Made by a program: the position numbers and the translations under genes. This document shows positions 7,282 through 15,150 of a stretch of 47,551 bases of DNA, one piece after another; the stretch's first letter is position 1; each line of letters begins with the position of its first letter. The notes under the pieces were generated by a model. It did no database searches. It was not told where the DNA came from and saw only the letters and a program-made list of their open reading frames with translations. The stretch is from Natronosalvus halobius. GTDB taxonomy: Archaea > Halobacteriota > Halobacteria > Halobacteriales > Natrialbaceae. The DNA lies in the NCBI RefSeq assembly GCF_024138145.1, contig NZ_CP099999.1, positions 1 through 47,551 on the forward strand, given 5' to 3'.

Positions 7282-7468
7282 CGTCTCGTGTGCGGGGTGC
7301 GGGACGGACATCGACACGCTCACCGACACCCACTACCGCGTCGGCGAGGAGGAACGGCCCGTAAAGTCACTCGAGAAGGCCGAAGACGAACTCGAGTTTG
7401 ACGACTTCTTCTCGCGTGGGTGGCTTCTCTGCCCCGGATGTTTCGGTGAGGTGGTCCCGGATGCATAG
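7274..7468 (+). CDS. Small zinc-ribbon protein with GTG start (64 aa)
   Basis: The GTG at 7274 overlaps the preceding stop by eight bases and gives (V)GDVSCAGCGTDID and so on. CAGC near the N-terminus and CPGC near the C-terminus form a complete four-cysteine zinc ribbon around an acidic middle. In-frame sequence further upstream only shadows the previous gene. Confidence 0.68.
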   Translation: MGDVSCAGCGTDIDTLTDTHYRVGEEERPVKSLEKAEDELEFDDFFSRGWLLCPGCFGEVVPDA

Positions 7469-8027
7469 CGAAAAGGCCGCCGACGTCCGGGATGCACTCA
7501 ACGGCCTGCCGTGTGTCGCCTACGACCCCGAACCCTCGGAGAACTATCCCGGCTCGGACGCACTCACGATCACCCGACGGGGCGAGGAGTGGACCCACAC
7601 CGGGCCCTGTGTCAATACGGACGAGTTCACGTTCTCGGCGGCCCGGATTCACGAGGCCGGCCAGATATCCTTCGGGAAAGACGCCCCGATGCGACCGTGC
7701 TACGAGGTCGTTCTCCAGCCACTGACCATCCCGACGCGGCCGCTCCCGTCGATCTCCATCCCGCCGGAGGTCGTCCACGAGGTCGCGAAATACGACTGCC
7801 GGATGCGCGTGAAAGCCGGCTATCGAGGCGAGTGGACGCCCGGAACGATCCACGTTCGCGACGATCTCGCCCACGCCCAGGACCCCGACGCCGACGGCGA
7901 TCGGTGCCCGGACTGTCGGGGAACGCGGTTCAAGCTCAAAAGCGGGGTTCCCGAATGCGTGCGGTGTGGAACGCGTCTCGAGGACGCGGAGACAGAGTAC
8001 ACGCCGACGCTGGGGGATAACGCGTGA
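7461..8027 (+). CDS. Zinc-ribbon hypothetical protein (188 aa), largest in the small-gene operon
   Basis: The ATG at 7461 gives MHSEKAADVRDALNG. The first ~130 residues look like a mixed alpha/beta domain with no recognised motif. Residues ~148-172 carry a textbook zinc ribbon, CPDCRGTRF ... CVRCGTRL. Such C-terminal ribbons often tether small viral or plasmid proteins to nucleic acid. The start overlaps the upstream gene and its end overlaps the next GTG. Confidence 0.75.
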   Translation: MHSEKAADVRDALNGLPCVAYDPEPSENYPGSDALTITRRGEEWTHTGPCVNTDEFTFSAARIHEAGQISFGKDAPMRPCYEVVLQPLTIPTRPLPSISIPPEVVHEVAKYDCRMRVKAGYRGEWTPGTIHVRDDLAHAQDPDADGDRCPDCRGTRFKLKSGVPECVRCGTRLEDAETEYTPTLGDNA

Positions 8028-8239
8028 GCGGTCATCGTATCGGCACGGATCGAAAAGAGACAGTTGTCGTCGCTGGCTGTCCGAATGGTTGTCAGGGCTA
8101 CGAACTCGAGGTCGGGGGCGTGGAGGACTCGGTCGACGAACTCGTCGAGGCGGTGGCGGAGTCCTACGGAGACTGCTCAACCTGTGGCGAGCCGATCGGA
8201 CGGCTTCGAACGGACGAACCGAGCGTCGAACTCGAGTAA
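8024..8239 (+). CDS. Small zinc-binding protein, last gene of the operon (71 aa)
   Basis: The GTG at 8024 overlaps the preceding stop. The product has CPNGC near residue 19 and CSTCGEP near residue 51, consistent with a zinc ribbon around a beta-rich core. It closes a run of 17 overlapping genes that starts at 3647, and several inverted repeats downstream may end the transcript. Confidence 0.7.
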   Translation: MSGHRIGTDRKETVVVAGCPNGCQGYELEVGGVEDSVDELVEAVAESYGDCSTCGEPIGRLRTDEPSVELE

Positions 8240-8375
8240 CTGCTTCTACTGAACCAGGGCGTGAGTTCACCAAAACGGGAAAGGAACCTCTCTATCCCTG
8301 ATGAACACCGAGTATTGAACTCCCGAAAACTTCATATGAACCCCGGTGTTGGTACTGAATGCTTAGTTCCGGAGA

Positions 8376-8399
8376 GGGCGTTGGCTCGTTCTAACGCCC
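8376..8399 (+). terminator. Hairpin downstream of the small-gene operon
   Basis: GGGCGTT and AACGCCC form a perfect 7-bp stem around a 10-nt loop. It lies 137 bp after the operon stop and is not followed by a clear T-run, so terminator function is only probable. Confidence 0.35.
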
Positions 8400-8495
8400 C
8401 CGATCCTCAGACCGGAGAGCGTAGAGCTTGAGACCAACGCTGATCGACAGCAATGCAACCGATGCGACCTGGAGCGTAACATCAACTGGTGGCAT
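8391..8495 (-). CDS. Possible 34-aa single-helix membrane peptide
   Basis: The frame from ATG at 8495 encodes MPPVDVTLQVASVALLSISV and ends RSEDRGR: a single hydrophobic helix with a charged tail, as in many haloarchaeal micropeptides. It lies inside the direct-repeat pair. An upstream ATG at 8585 would give 64 residues. No clear promoter was found, so the call is tentative. Confidence 0.3.
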   Translation of the reverse strand: MPPVDVTLQVASVALLSISVGLKLYALRSEDRGR

Positions 8496-8696
8496 AGATG
8501 TGTCTATGCGCTTGGTCAACCGTCCTCCGAGAATGCTTAGTTCCGGAGAGGGCTGACGTTGCGCGGAAGTTTGGTCTGCTCCCAACCCTATAAAACTACC
8601 TAGGTTGCGTGATTGAAACGTAGAATACGCGCGCAGGACGCGCAGCCCCTCACGGCAGTGCTCGAAATCTTAAAAGAGAACCACCCCCACCCTAGA

Positions 8697-8710
8697 AATT
8701 TATATAAATT
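8697..8710 (+). promoter_or_regulatory. Palindromic TATA promoter
   Basis: AATTTATATAAATT is a perfect 14-bp palindrome centred about 23 bp before the ATG at 8727. It is the best TATA-like element in this stretch, and its symmetry could also serve a dimeric regulator. Confidence 0.6.
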
Positions 8711-8726
8711 CCCGTTGTCGTGTTAG

Positions 8727-8768
8727 ATGGTTGCCAACGAAAAACAGCGCAACCAGAGCACGAAATGA
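8727..8768 (+). CDS. Possible 13-codon leader peptide
   Basis: The ATG at 8727 opens 13 codons (MVANEKQRNQSTK) ending TGA at 8766-8768, and the last four bases (ATGA) contain the start of the next gene. With the strong TATA box upstream, translation of this leader would be leaderless and coupled to the membrane peptide that follows. Too short to be certain. Confidence 0.35.
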   Translation: MVANEKQRNQSTK

Positions 8769-8893
8769 TCGACGTAATCAGCACAATAGCGCTTAGCTAC
8801 AGCACCGAACAGTTCACGAACCACTTCACGATTCTCGTGTACGCAGCGATAATCGCGATGTTCATCGGAGCGGTCCTTCAACTGTTCCGATAG
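8765..8893 (+). CDS. 42-aa single-pass membrane peptide
   Basis: This ATG frame of 42 codons ends TAG. After a polar N-terminal third comes a hydrophobic helix (ILVYAAIIAMFIGAVLQLF). It overlaps a 13-codon leader and sits behind a clear TATA box. Micropeptides like this often regulate membrane complexes or act as toxins, but the sequence gives no specific clue. Confidence 0.5.
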   Translation: MIDVISTIALSYSTEQFTNHFTILVYAAIIAMFIGAVLQLFR

Positions 8894-8932
8894 TAGTTGA
8901 AATTCGGCGGATGGTGCTCCCCCCGGAACCCA

Positions 8933-9304
8933 TTAACCACACTTCTTGAGCACTGCCTCGGCCGTACTCTCCCCGACACCGTGGACGGCCTCGAGTTGCT
9001 CCCGATCGGCGCCGCGCAGCTCGGTCAGCGAGTCGAACTCCTCGGCGATCGCCTTCGACGTCTTCGGTCCGACGTTGTTCACGTCCTCGACGAACGCGCG
9101 GATCTGGTCGTTTCTGCTGTCGAGGTGGAACTCGAGACGACGCTCGAGTTCGTCGGCGTCGATCTCGCCGCGTGCGTACGCCTCTCGAGCCTCTTCAACA
9201 GGGGTCTGCGGGCTCGAAAGACGGTTCCGGACAGTCGCATAGGCGGTGACGCCGAGGACGAGGACGAAAAACGCGGCGTCCAGGAGCGTGGGTTCGGCGG
9301 GCAT
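8933..9304 (-). CDS. Membrane-anchored SHOCT-like plus helix-hairpin-helix protein
   Basis: This 123-residue protein has three parts. Residues ~9-27 are a hydrophobic helix (LLDAAFFVLVLGVTAYATV). Residues ~37-58 resemble the SHOCT oligomerisation motif (EEAREAYARGEIDADELERRL). Residues ~75-123 are a tandem helix-hairpin-helix DNA-binding module with hairpins NNVGPKTSKA and HGVGESTAEAV, as in DNA-repair and replication proteins. A membrane-tethered HhH domain could anchor DNA at the membrane next to the translocase cluster. AT-rich sequence at 9368-9384 (AAATATAAAATAAATCG) is a likely promoter. Confidence 0.75.
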   Translation of the reverse strand: MPAEPTLLDAAFFVLVLGVTAYATVRNRLSSPQTPVEEAREAYARGEIDADELERRLEFHLDSRNDQIRAFVEDVNNVGPKTSKAIAEEFDSLTELRGADREQLEAVHGVGESTAEAVLKKCG

Positions 9305-9492
9305 GATTGATTCTCGTGTGCGTGTGTAGTGTTACCGTCTGTAGCCTTCCCTGACCGGGCAAATCAAATATAAAATAAATCGATCAATTTCTCTATTCTG
9401 TCGTGCGCAACATTAGTATATACGCGGTGGGTAGCGCGGGCGATCCGACCACGACAGGAGTCAGGAAAATCGAAAGACGAAAAGCTGATTCA
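9305..9492. promoter_or_regulatory. AT-rich promoter region of the SHOCT-HhH gene
   Basis: AAATATAAAATAAATCG (9368-9384) is the strongest TATA-like run nearby and reads towards the minus-strand gene ending at 8933. A second TATA-like run, TAGTATATACGC, lies at about 9413-9424. No further gene is seen. Confidence 0.45.
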
Positions 9493-9516
9493 GATGGTCG
9501 CTGGTTGCCGACCATC
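9493..9516 (-). terminator. Stem-loop terminator of the 20.1-9.5 kb cluster
   Basis: GATGGTCG and CGACCATC form a perfect 8-bp stem with an 8-nt loop. It starts at the stop codon of the translocase gene. On the minus strand it is followed within about ten bases by TTTTCGTCTTTC, a pyrimidine/T-rich tail suitable for archaeal termination. Confidence 0.65.
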
Positions 9517-11956
9517 ACTCGAGTTCGTCCCAGGGGAACCCCATCGCTTTCTCCCCGAGAGCCGTGACCGCGTATACACGATCGACCTTTTCGATACACC
9601 TTCCGAGTGGCCCATCGTCGACCATCCAATCAGCGAGAGTCGAATCAGGTATCCCAGTGAACTCGGACAGTGATCGACGGCTCGTAATCTCGTTCTGATC
9701 GATCTCGGTTAGACACTCGAGAAGTCGCTGGCGCTTCTCGTCACCGTAGTCGATCCAGTCACGAATTGCAGCAGGAAGCCGATAGTCCTCGCCGCCCCCA
9801 TCGGTTTGTGCCGTTGCTGCACCGCCGGCCATCACTTCGGCCATTCGCCGTTCCTTCGCTCGCTCGAGACGCTCGAGGCGCATTTCCCGCGACTCGCCCG
9901 CAACTGCCGTCGGCTGGAATCGGAGATCGTTCACCACCGGATACTCCTGTCGCCACTGGCTGAAGCGATACACGCTCTCCTCGTCGAGCGTTTCCGGGCG
10001 GACGCACGCGGGCACGTCACGAGAGGTGAGATACCACCGATCGACTTCGGGCGGTTCGTCAGTCGGGTAAGCCGTCCCGTCGACGTCACACCACCACTCG
10101 CAGTCGTTGAACGCCGAGCGCCAGCGGTCGTCGGTGTGGCTTCGAACGCGGTACCCGAGTGCCTGCCCGTAGCGTCTCTCGAAGGGAACGTCACCGTCTC
10201 CGAGTCCACAGGGCGCTCCACGCCACCAGATCGGCCAATAGAAGTTTTCGTCGACCTTGAGTGCGCCCTGCCCTGGATCGAATCCTTTCAGTTGCTCTTT
10301 CAGTGCCCTGGGGAAGTGCATCTCATCGTCCATATCGTAAATGAGCCCGTTATCGAGTTTTAGGAAGATTTTGTACGGCATGTTCGACCGGACGGGTTTC
10401 GCGACGTCGTTGAGCTTCTGGGTCGACCCGGCCATCATGATTCGACGCGAGCCACCCTGGGTGGCGATCTCGTAAAGCGTCTGGCGAAGCGGGCGGGCCT
10501 CGTCCGGGTAGGGGACGAGCGTCATCTTCGACGGAGCGATCTGTTTCAGCTCCCGAACCTCGAGGGCGACGCGGGGGAGGGACTTATCCTCGTCCCGAAC
10601 CCGGAGCAAGAGCCGAAGCCAGAGGTTCGCGATGACGTATTTCAGCGGCTCGTTCCGGTCCTCGAGATAGTTACAGTTGAGCGTCGCCACCCGGTCGTTT
10701 CGGCGTACGACCTCGGCCATATCGAGATTCGTCGACGCGTCGGAATCCGCCAGCAATCCCTCACCGGCCAGATGGAGGACGGTCTGGGCGCACTCGCGGA
10801 GGACGTCGTCGGCATCCATCTGATACCGGATCTCGGTCGCCCCATGGTCGTCCTCCCGGACCTCCACGTCACCATCGGCGTCCTCGCGATCGAAATCGTC
10901 GTCAGCGAGCTGGCGAATGGTGACTGTCGCTTCGACGTTTTCGGCGTATTTCTCGAGTCGGTCGACGAGGACGGCCACCTGGTCGGTTGATGCCTGTTTC
11001 GCTTCCTTGAGCGCTTGTTCGACCCGGTTGATGGTGTTCCGGTCGGCAGTGAAGCCACCGAGACGGAGAATCAACTTCCCGGTGAGGTCGTCGACGCCGA
11101 TCGTGAACGGCTCGAAGTTCCCCGGGAGTTCACGCGGGAGCCCGGACATCGCGGGCACGTACACCTGCGTATCGTAGGCCGTCGGCTCCTGGCCCATCTC
11201 CTCGAGGTTCTCCTGAATCGGCTCCTCGTCGTTAGGGATGGCGATCATGTTCGTCTCGTCGCGGCCGTCGTCCCACAGGCTAATCCACTTGTACTGGTGC
11301 TCCTCTTTCAGATTCGCACACAGCGAGACGTTCGTCGAGTCCTTTCCCTGCCTCGGAAGAGCAACCGTCAGAACGTGCTCGCACGACTTGTGCTCGATCA
11401 CGGGCCGGCGGTCGCCCGGGCCGATCGGCTCGTCGGCACCGATACGAATCCTCCCGATTGGCGTCAGTGGTCCCGGAGTACTCGCCTTTCCCGGCGCGGG
11501 ATCGATACGTGAAAACCGGACGGGCTCGTACCAGGTCATGTCCCCAGCGCTGTAGATCAACTCGAGGGCTTCGGCGACCTCGAGGAGCGTCACCAGTTCG
11601 TGTTTCGGTGAGTCCGGCGGGAGGCCCTTATCCCGGAGTGCGCGGTGATCCTGAAAGAGTGTCTTCGCCCGCCCGCTGAGGTCGTCATACCCGGGACGAA
11701 GGACGGACCCGAGGTCGTCGTGGTCACGAATTAGCCAGTGGGCGGCGTGGAGGAGTTCGTCGACCTCGTGATCGGACGCCCCCGCGAGTGCCTTCCGGGC
11801 TTGCTCGAGGAGTTTCCGTATCGTGGCGTTCTGTTCGGCCTGTTTGGTGTGACGCTGGCGCTTTTCGTAATGCGTCGCCAGTTCCGAGACCGTCTCGGAG
11901 ACGTGGTCGTCATCGCGACTCTGGATACTCTCAACGAGCCGGTGTTCGTTTTTCAT
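9515..11956 (-). CDS. VirD4/HerA-like ATPase with degenerate Walker motifs and C-terminal winged helix
   Basis: This 813-residue cytoplasmic protein is the largest of the cluster. After a helical N-terminus, a P-loop-like VALPRQGKDS lies at ~198-207; the first glycine is Ala and the Ser/Thr after GK is Asp. Much later a Walker-B-like strand (RVALEVRELKQI) precedes GGSRRIMMAGSTQKLNDVA, which matches the motif III ATQ region of VirD4/TrwB coupling proteins and HerA pumps, there used to reject 'wrong' substrates. The last ~90 residues form a winged-helix domain (RRSLSEFTGIPDSTLADWM). Overall it suggests a DNA or protein translocation motor with altered nucleotide chemistry. It is last in the operon and followed by a stem-loop. 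Confidence 0.7.
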   Translation of the reverse strand: MKNEHRLVESIQSRDDDHVSETVSELATHYEKRQRHTKQAEQNATIRKLLEQARKALAGASDHEVDELLHAAHWLIRDHDDLGSVLRPGYDDLSGRAKTLFQDHRALRDKGLPPDSPKHELVTLLEVAEALELIYSAGDMTWYEPVRFSRIDPAPGKASTPGPLTPIGRIRIGADEPIGPGDRRPVIEHKSCEHVLTVALPRQGKDSTNVSLCANLKEEHQYKWISLWDDGRDETNMIAIPNDEEPIQENLEEMGQEPTAYDTQVYVPAMSGLPRELPGNFEPFTIGVDDLTGKLILRLGGFTADRNTINRVEQALKEAKQASTDQVAVLVDRLEKYAENVEATVTIRQLADDDFDREDADGDVEVREDDHGATEIRYQMDADDVLRECAQTVLHLAGEGLLADSDASTNLDMAEVVRRNDRVATLNCNYLEDRNEPLKYVIANLWLRLLLRVRDEDKSLPRVALEVRELKQIAPSKMTLVPYPDEARPLRQTLYEIATQGGSRRIMMAGSTQKLNDVAKPVRSNMPYKIFLKLDNGLIYDMDDEMHFPRALKEQLKGFDPGQGALKVDENFYWPIWWRGAPCGLGDGDVPFERRYGQALGYRVRSHTDDRWRSAFNDCEWWCDVDGTAYPTDEPPEVDRWYLTSRDVPACVRPETLDEESVYRFSQWRQEYPVVNDLRFQPTAVAGESREMRLERLERAKERRMAEVMAGGAATAQTDGGGEDYRLPAAIRDWIDYGDEKRQRLLECLTEIDQNEITSRRSLSEFTGIPDSTLADWMVDDGPLGRCIEKVDRVYAVTALGEKAMGFPWDELE

Positions 11957-11962
11957 GTGTGG

Positions 11963-13798
11963 TTAGTCACTGTTCGGCATTGCCGTTGCCCCGTTGAACC
12001 GGGCAGCGGCCTGTGGCGATGGGACGAGCCCGCGAAGGCTGTCCCGTGGGTCGACGTCGGGGAGTTTGTAGACCGGCTCGCCCTTCTTGTCCGTGAATCG
12101 ATTCGAGAACTGCGAGTGACGTTCGGAGACGTCGGGGAGTCGGCGTTTGTCCGCCGGGAAGACGATCGTCAACGACTGCTCGTCGCCCGAGGAGTCGGTG
12201 AACGCCACCTCGCGCTCGTCGAGGACGTGTGCCTCTTCGACGAGGTACTGGTACTCCTCGCAGACGAGTTCCGGGTCGTAGCCAATCGACGTCCGAATCT
12301 TGGAGTTTGTCGGCTGTTCGATCACCAACCAGGCGAGCTCGGCTTTCGGGATAATCTCGTCTTCCGAGGACCGGACCAGTTCATCGAGATCGTGCATGAT
12401 CTGCGACCGGAGTACGTTCTTTCGGTGACCGTCGAGATTCGGCTTCATCTGAGCCAGACACCGGGCGTAGTGCTCGAGTTCTGACGGCGCGACACACTCG
12501 TCGGTGACGTGCTGATGCATCGTCTCGCTCGTCTTCCGGACGAACTCTCGCCGATCGTAGGCCGCGTACCGCCGACCGGCAATGAATCCGACGTACGCGG
12601 TCACGTCGGCCGTCTCGACGGTCTTGAACTGTCCGGCACAATCGAGCCAGTACTCGTCACTCGCTCGAGTTCGGTGGCGCCGTAGTCGGCGCTGGCGGCG
12701 CCGTTTGCCGACCCAGTACCACGTCAGGCCGACGAACGCACTCGTCGCGATGAACAGCGCGTAGACTGGAAGCGTCGTCCACAGCCCGATCGCGAACAGT
12801 TGAATCGTGAAGGCCACGCCGAAGGGGACGCCGAAGCGGATTGCCGCTTCGCCCGTTCGAAACCCACTTTGGAGGTCGAGCCAGAGGTGTTTGACCTCCT
12901 CAAGGAAGCGAACCTTCCACGGAACGTCCCGCTCGTCTCGAGTCGACACTTCGGTTTCCGGTCGATCACCACTCGATACGGCGTCGAGAAACCAACGAAC
13001 GATCCAGCGAGTTACCGAGACGACCGCCCGAATGGGGAACGTGAGTACCGTCCATAGCGTCACGAACGGCCATGTGACTACCTTCCAGAGCCGTTGTTTA
13101 AGCGAGGTCGACTCATCGACATCGGATTCCGAGCAGGTCTTTTGGGATAGGGATACATCCGCGTCGTCGACGGCCTCCTCTACTGCAACCCCGGCCGCGT
13201 GACCACGTTGAATCGACTCTTGAAGAACCGTCGCATCGACTGTGGGAACATCGGTCGGTCGGGAATCGGCTCGAGTTGGTTCGGCACCGTCTTCCGGCGG
13301 CGTCCAGTAGTCGACCGTGTCATCGTCGGAGTCCCCTCCGAGGGCAGAATCGATCCGCTGTGCAATGGTTTCTCGCGTATCGTCCGTCGAGGCGATGACA
13401 CGCGTACACCCATCGGTCGATCGGACCTCGTCCCAGAGCTGGTAAATCGTCTGGACCGTCCAGCCAGTCACGTCCGCCGCCTTATTCGCGTACTGCTTCC
13501 GGCGGAAGAACACCCAGCGCCGAGTGAGCCACGCGGCCAGCACCGGCACGATCGCCCAGTGGGTGAGAATGCTGGCAGCGGGGCCGACGAGCGGGGCCGA
13601 GGACCCAGAGGTATCGATCCGAGCGTTCATCAGCATCCAAATACCGACGCAGATGAACGCAAATAGCGAGAAGACGAACAACGTCGCAATCCGGCGGGGC
13701 GCCTTCGTCGGATCCCCCAGCACGATATTCGAGAGGCGGGTGAACAGCGACGGTTCGTCCGGGTGTTCCGGGTCGGCGTCAGTGAGTGATAGCGACAC
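11963..13798 (-). CDS. Large polytopic membrane protein of the translocation cluster (611 aa)
   Basis: Two N-terminal membrane helices (~39-57 IATLFVFSLFAFICVGIWM and ~75-92) are followed by a polar cytoplasmic-looking stretch, a tryptophan-rich amphipathic segment (~240-270) and two more helices (~330-375). A ~220-residue soluble C-terminal domain ends NGATAMPNSD. It sits between the ATPase and a sensor-like membrane protein with gaps of only 2-6 bases. By layout it resembles the inner-membrane scaffold of a conjugation or secretion system, but I recognise no named family. Confidence 0.75.
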   Translation of the reverse strand: MSLSLTDADPEHPDEPSLFTRLSNIVLGDPTKAPRRIATLFVFSLFAFICVGIWMLMNARIDTSGSSAPLVGPAASILTHWAIVPVLAAWLTRRWVFFRRKQYANKAADVTGWTVQTIYQLWDEVRSTDGCTRVIASTDDTRETIAQRIDSALGGDSDDDTVDYWTPPEDGAEPTRADSRPTDVPTVDATVLQESIQRGHAAGVAVEEAVDDADVSLSQKTCSESDVDESTSLKQRLWKVVTWPFVTLWTVLTFPIRAVVSVTRWIVRWFLDAVSSGDRPETEVSTRDERDVPWKVRFLEEVKHLWLDLQSGFRTGEAAIRFGVPFGVAFTIQLFAIGLWTTLPVYALFIATSAFVGLTWYWVGKRRRQRRLRRHRTRASDEYWLDCAGQFKTVETADVTAYVGFIAGRRYAAYDRREFVRKTSETMHQHVTDECVAPSELEHYARCLAQMKPNLDGHRKNVLRSQIMHDLDELVRSSEDEIIPKAELAWLVIEQPTNSKIRTSIGYDPELVCEEYQYLVEEAHVLDEREVAFTDSSGDEQSLTIVFPADKRRLPDVSERHSQFSNRFTDKKGEPVYKLPDVDPRDSLRGLVPSPQAAARFNGATAMPNSD

Positions 13799-13800
13799 GG

Positions 13801-15135
13801 TCAGTCACCTCCAGCCGCAGAGCCGCCGTAGTGATGAGTCGTCCCTCGAGCGGCGTTCGAGGACGTCTCGGCGTGTTCGTAGTCACGCTCACCCGAGAGT
13901 CGAGCGACGAGTTCCGAGACCGTCCGCCGGGCATCGCGGACCTCGTTGCCTCGGTTGTAGTCCTTCTCGGCGACGAGTAGTGCCGCCTCGATATTCGAGA
14001 GGGCGGTCGTCGCTGCGAGCCGTCCCTCGTAAATGAGCGGCCCGAGCCACGTCTGCTCGCGAAGTTGTTCGGTGGTCAGGGGATCGACCGCCGCGAGGTC
14101 GTCGACGCCGTGGTGAGCGAACACTACCTGGCCGTCATCATCGTAGACAATGTTGCCGTACTGGTCGGTTTTGACGATACCCTTACAGGCGACCTCGATC
14201 ATGTCATCGACGGTTTCGACGTCTTGCTCACGCCAGTAGCGGGCGGCGTTCGTCCCGATCTCGGTAACGTCCTCGAGCGGGTGTTTCGCTGCCGCGTTTC
14301 GGAACTCCTCGTAGTCCTGGCGGATCGCCTCGCGCATCAATTCGGCGCGGCTTTCGGCGAGTTGCTGCAACTCGAGAATCCAGCCGTGTTTGCGCTGGAA
14401 GTAGATGGCGAGGCCAGCGATCAACCCGATGGCGACGACCCAGGAGACGAAGTTCTGGGCGTCCATGATCCGCATCGTGATGAACATCTGGACCTGCTCG
14501 GAGAACAGGTGATCGAACAGGTCGGCTCGGTCTTCGGTATCTTCGATATAGTCTTGAGCGCCGTCAGGCGTCTCCTCGTATCCGTTGTCACCGGCCTGGT
14601 CTTTCAGGTAGTCGATGACACCGCTATACTCGGTGTACTCGGCGGCCTCGACCGACACGTCGGTGTTGGTCGCATAGAGGTCGACCGTGTAGCTCGAGCC
14701 ATCGGCAAAGAACAACTCGAGATCGTACAGCGACCCCTCCGATCCAGCCGCGTCGTCGGCGTACTCGACGCGAACCACGGATCCATCGCCCATTACGCGG
14801 GCGTCCGCGTTCGGCTGGCCGACGCGGGCGCTTTCGACCGGCTGTGAAAGCGAGAACGTCGCGAACGGTCCCGAGGTGTTGAACGCCTTATCCGATTGCT
14901 CGGTCGATATCTCGAGGTAGTCTTCATCGTAGTCCTCGGGCGTAATCCGGACGCGTTCAGCCTGCGAAGGCGTTTCGGAATCGTTGGCACTCTCATTCAG
15001 TGTAATCGTCTGTGCTGACGGGCCGGTGTCGGCGGCCGCCAGCCCGATCGCCCCGGCGGCCCCTACGGTGAGGAGGGCCACGAGAGCGATAATCAAAAGC
15101 CGAAACCACGGGCTCTGTCGGTGTGTGTCCGTCAT
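13801..15135 (-). CDS. Bitopic membrane protein with outer beta domain and inner helical domain
   Basis: This 444-residue protein begins with a signal peptide or anchor (FRLLIIALVALLTVGAAGAI). An exported Thr/Asp-rich beta domain (~37-215) follows, then a membrane helix (~230-247, VSWVVAIGLIAGLAIYF) and a ~195-residue cytoplasmic region that is helical and ends in Gly/His (THHYGGSAAGGD). This topology would connect the outside to the ATPase side. It is co-directional with its neighbours with very small gaps. Family unknown. Confidence 0.75.
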   Translation of the reverse strand: MTDTHRQSPWFRLLIIALVALLTVGAAGAIGLAAADTGPSAQTITLNESANDSETPSQAERVRITPEDYDEDYLEISTEQSDKAFNTSGPFATFSLSQPVESARVGQPNADARVMGDGSVVRVEYADDAAGSEGSLYDLELFFADGSSYTVDLYATNTDVSVEAAEYTEYSGVIDYLKDQAGDNGYEETPDGAQDYIEDTEDRADLFDHLFSEQVQMFITMRIMDAQNFVSWVVAIGLIAGLAIYFQRKHGWILELQQLAESRAELMREAIRQDYEEFRNAAAKHPLEDVTEIGTNAARYWREQDVETVDDMIEVACKGIVKTDQYGNIVYDDDGQVVFAHHGVDDLAAVDPLTTEQLREQTWLGPLIYEGRLAATTALSNIEAALLVAEKDYNRGNEVRDARRTVSELVARLSGERDYEHAETSSNAARGTTHHYGGSAAGGD

Positions 15136-15150
15136 GTGAATCGTCTCTGG

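Larger units (their letters stand above)
8357..8553. repeat. 23-bp direct repeat pair (8357-8379 and 8531-8553)
   Basis: The two copies are identical over 23 bases (GAATGCTTAGTTCCGG then AGAGGGC) with starts 174 bp apart. They flank a possible 34-codon membrane peptide on the minus strand. Flanking direct repeats of this size could mark a small insertion/excision cassette or an att-like duplication; no transposase is present. Confidence 0.7.
8240..8726. other. Intergenic region with hairpins and short repeats
   Basis: No well-supported gene is visible apart from a doubtful 34-codon frame. The region carries the inverted repeat AACACCG (8303-8309) with CGGTGTT (8344-8350), the hairpin GGGCGTT/AACGCCC (8376-8399), two copies of a 23-bp direct repeat, and TATA-like sequences at 8589-8595 and 8697-8710. 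Confidence 0.5.

Noticed and set aside
9393-9629. Small minus-strand frame beyond the translocase gene
   Set aside because: It overlaps the terminator stem-loop and the translocase C-terminus in another phase, with no independent signal.
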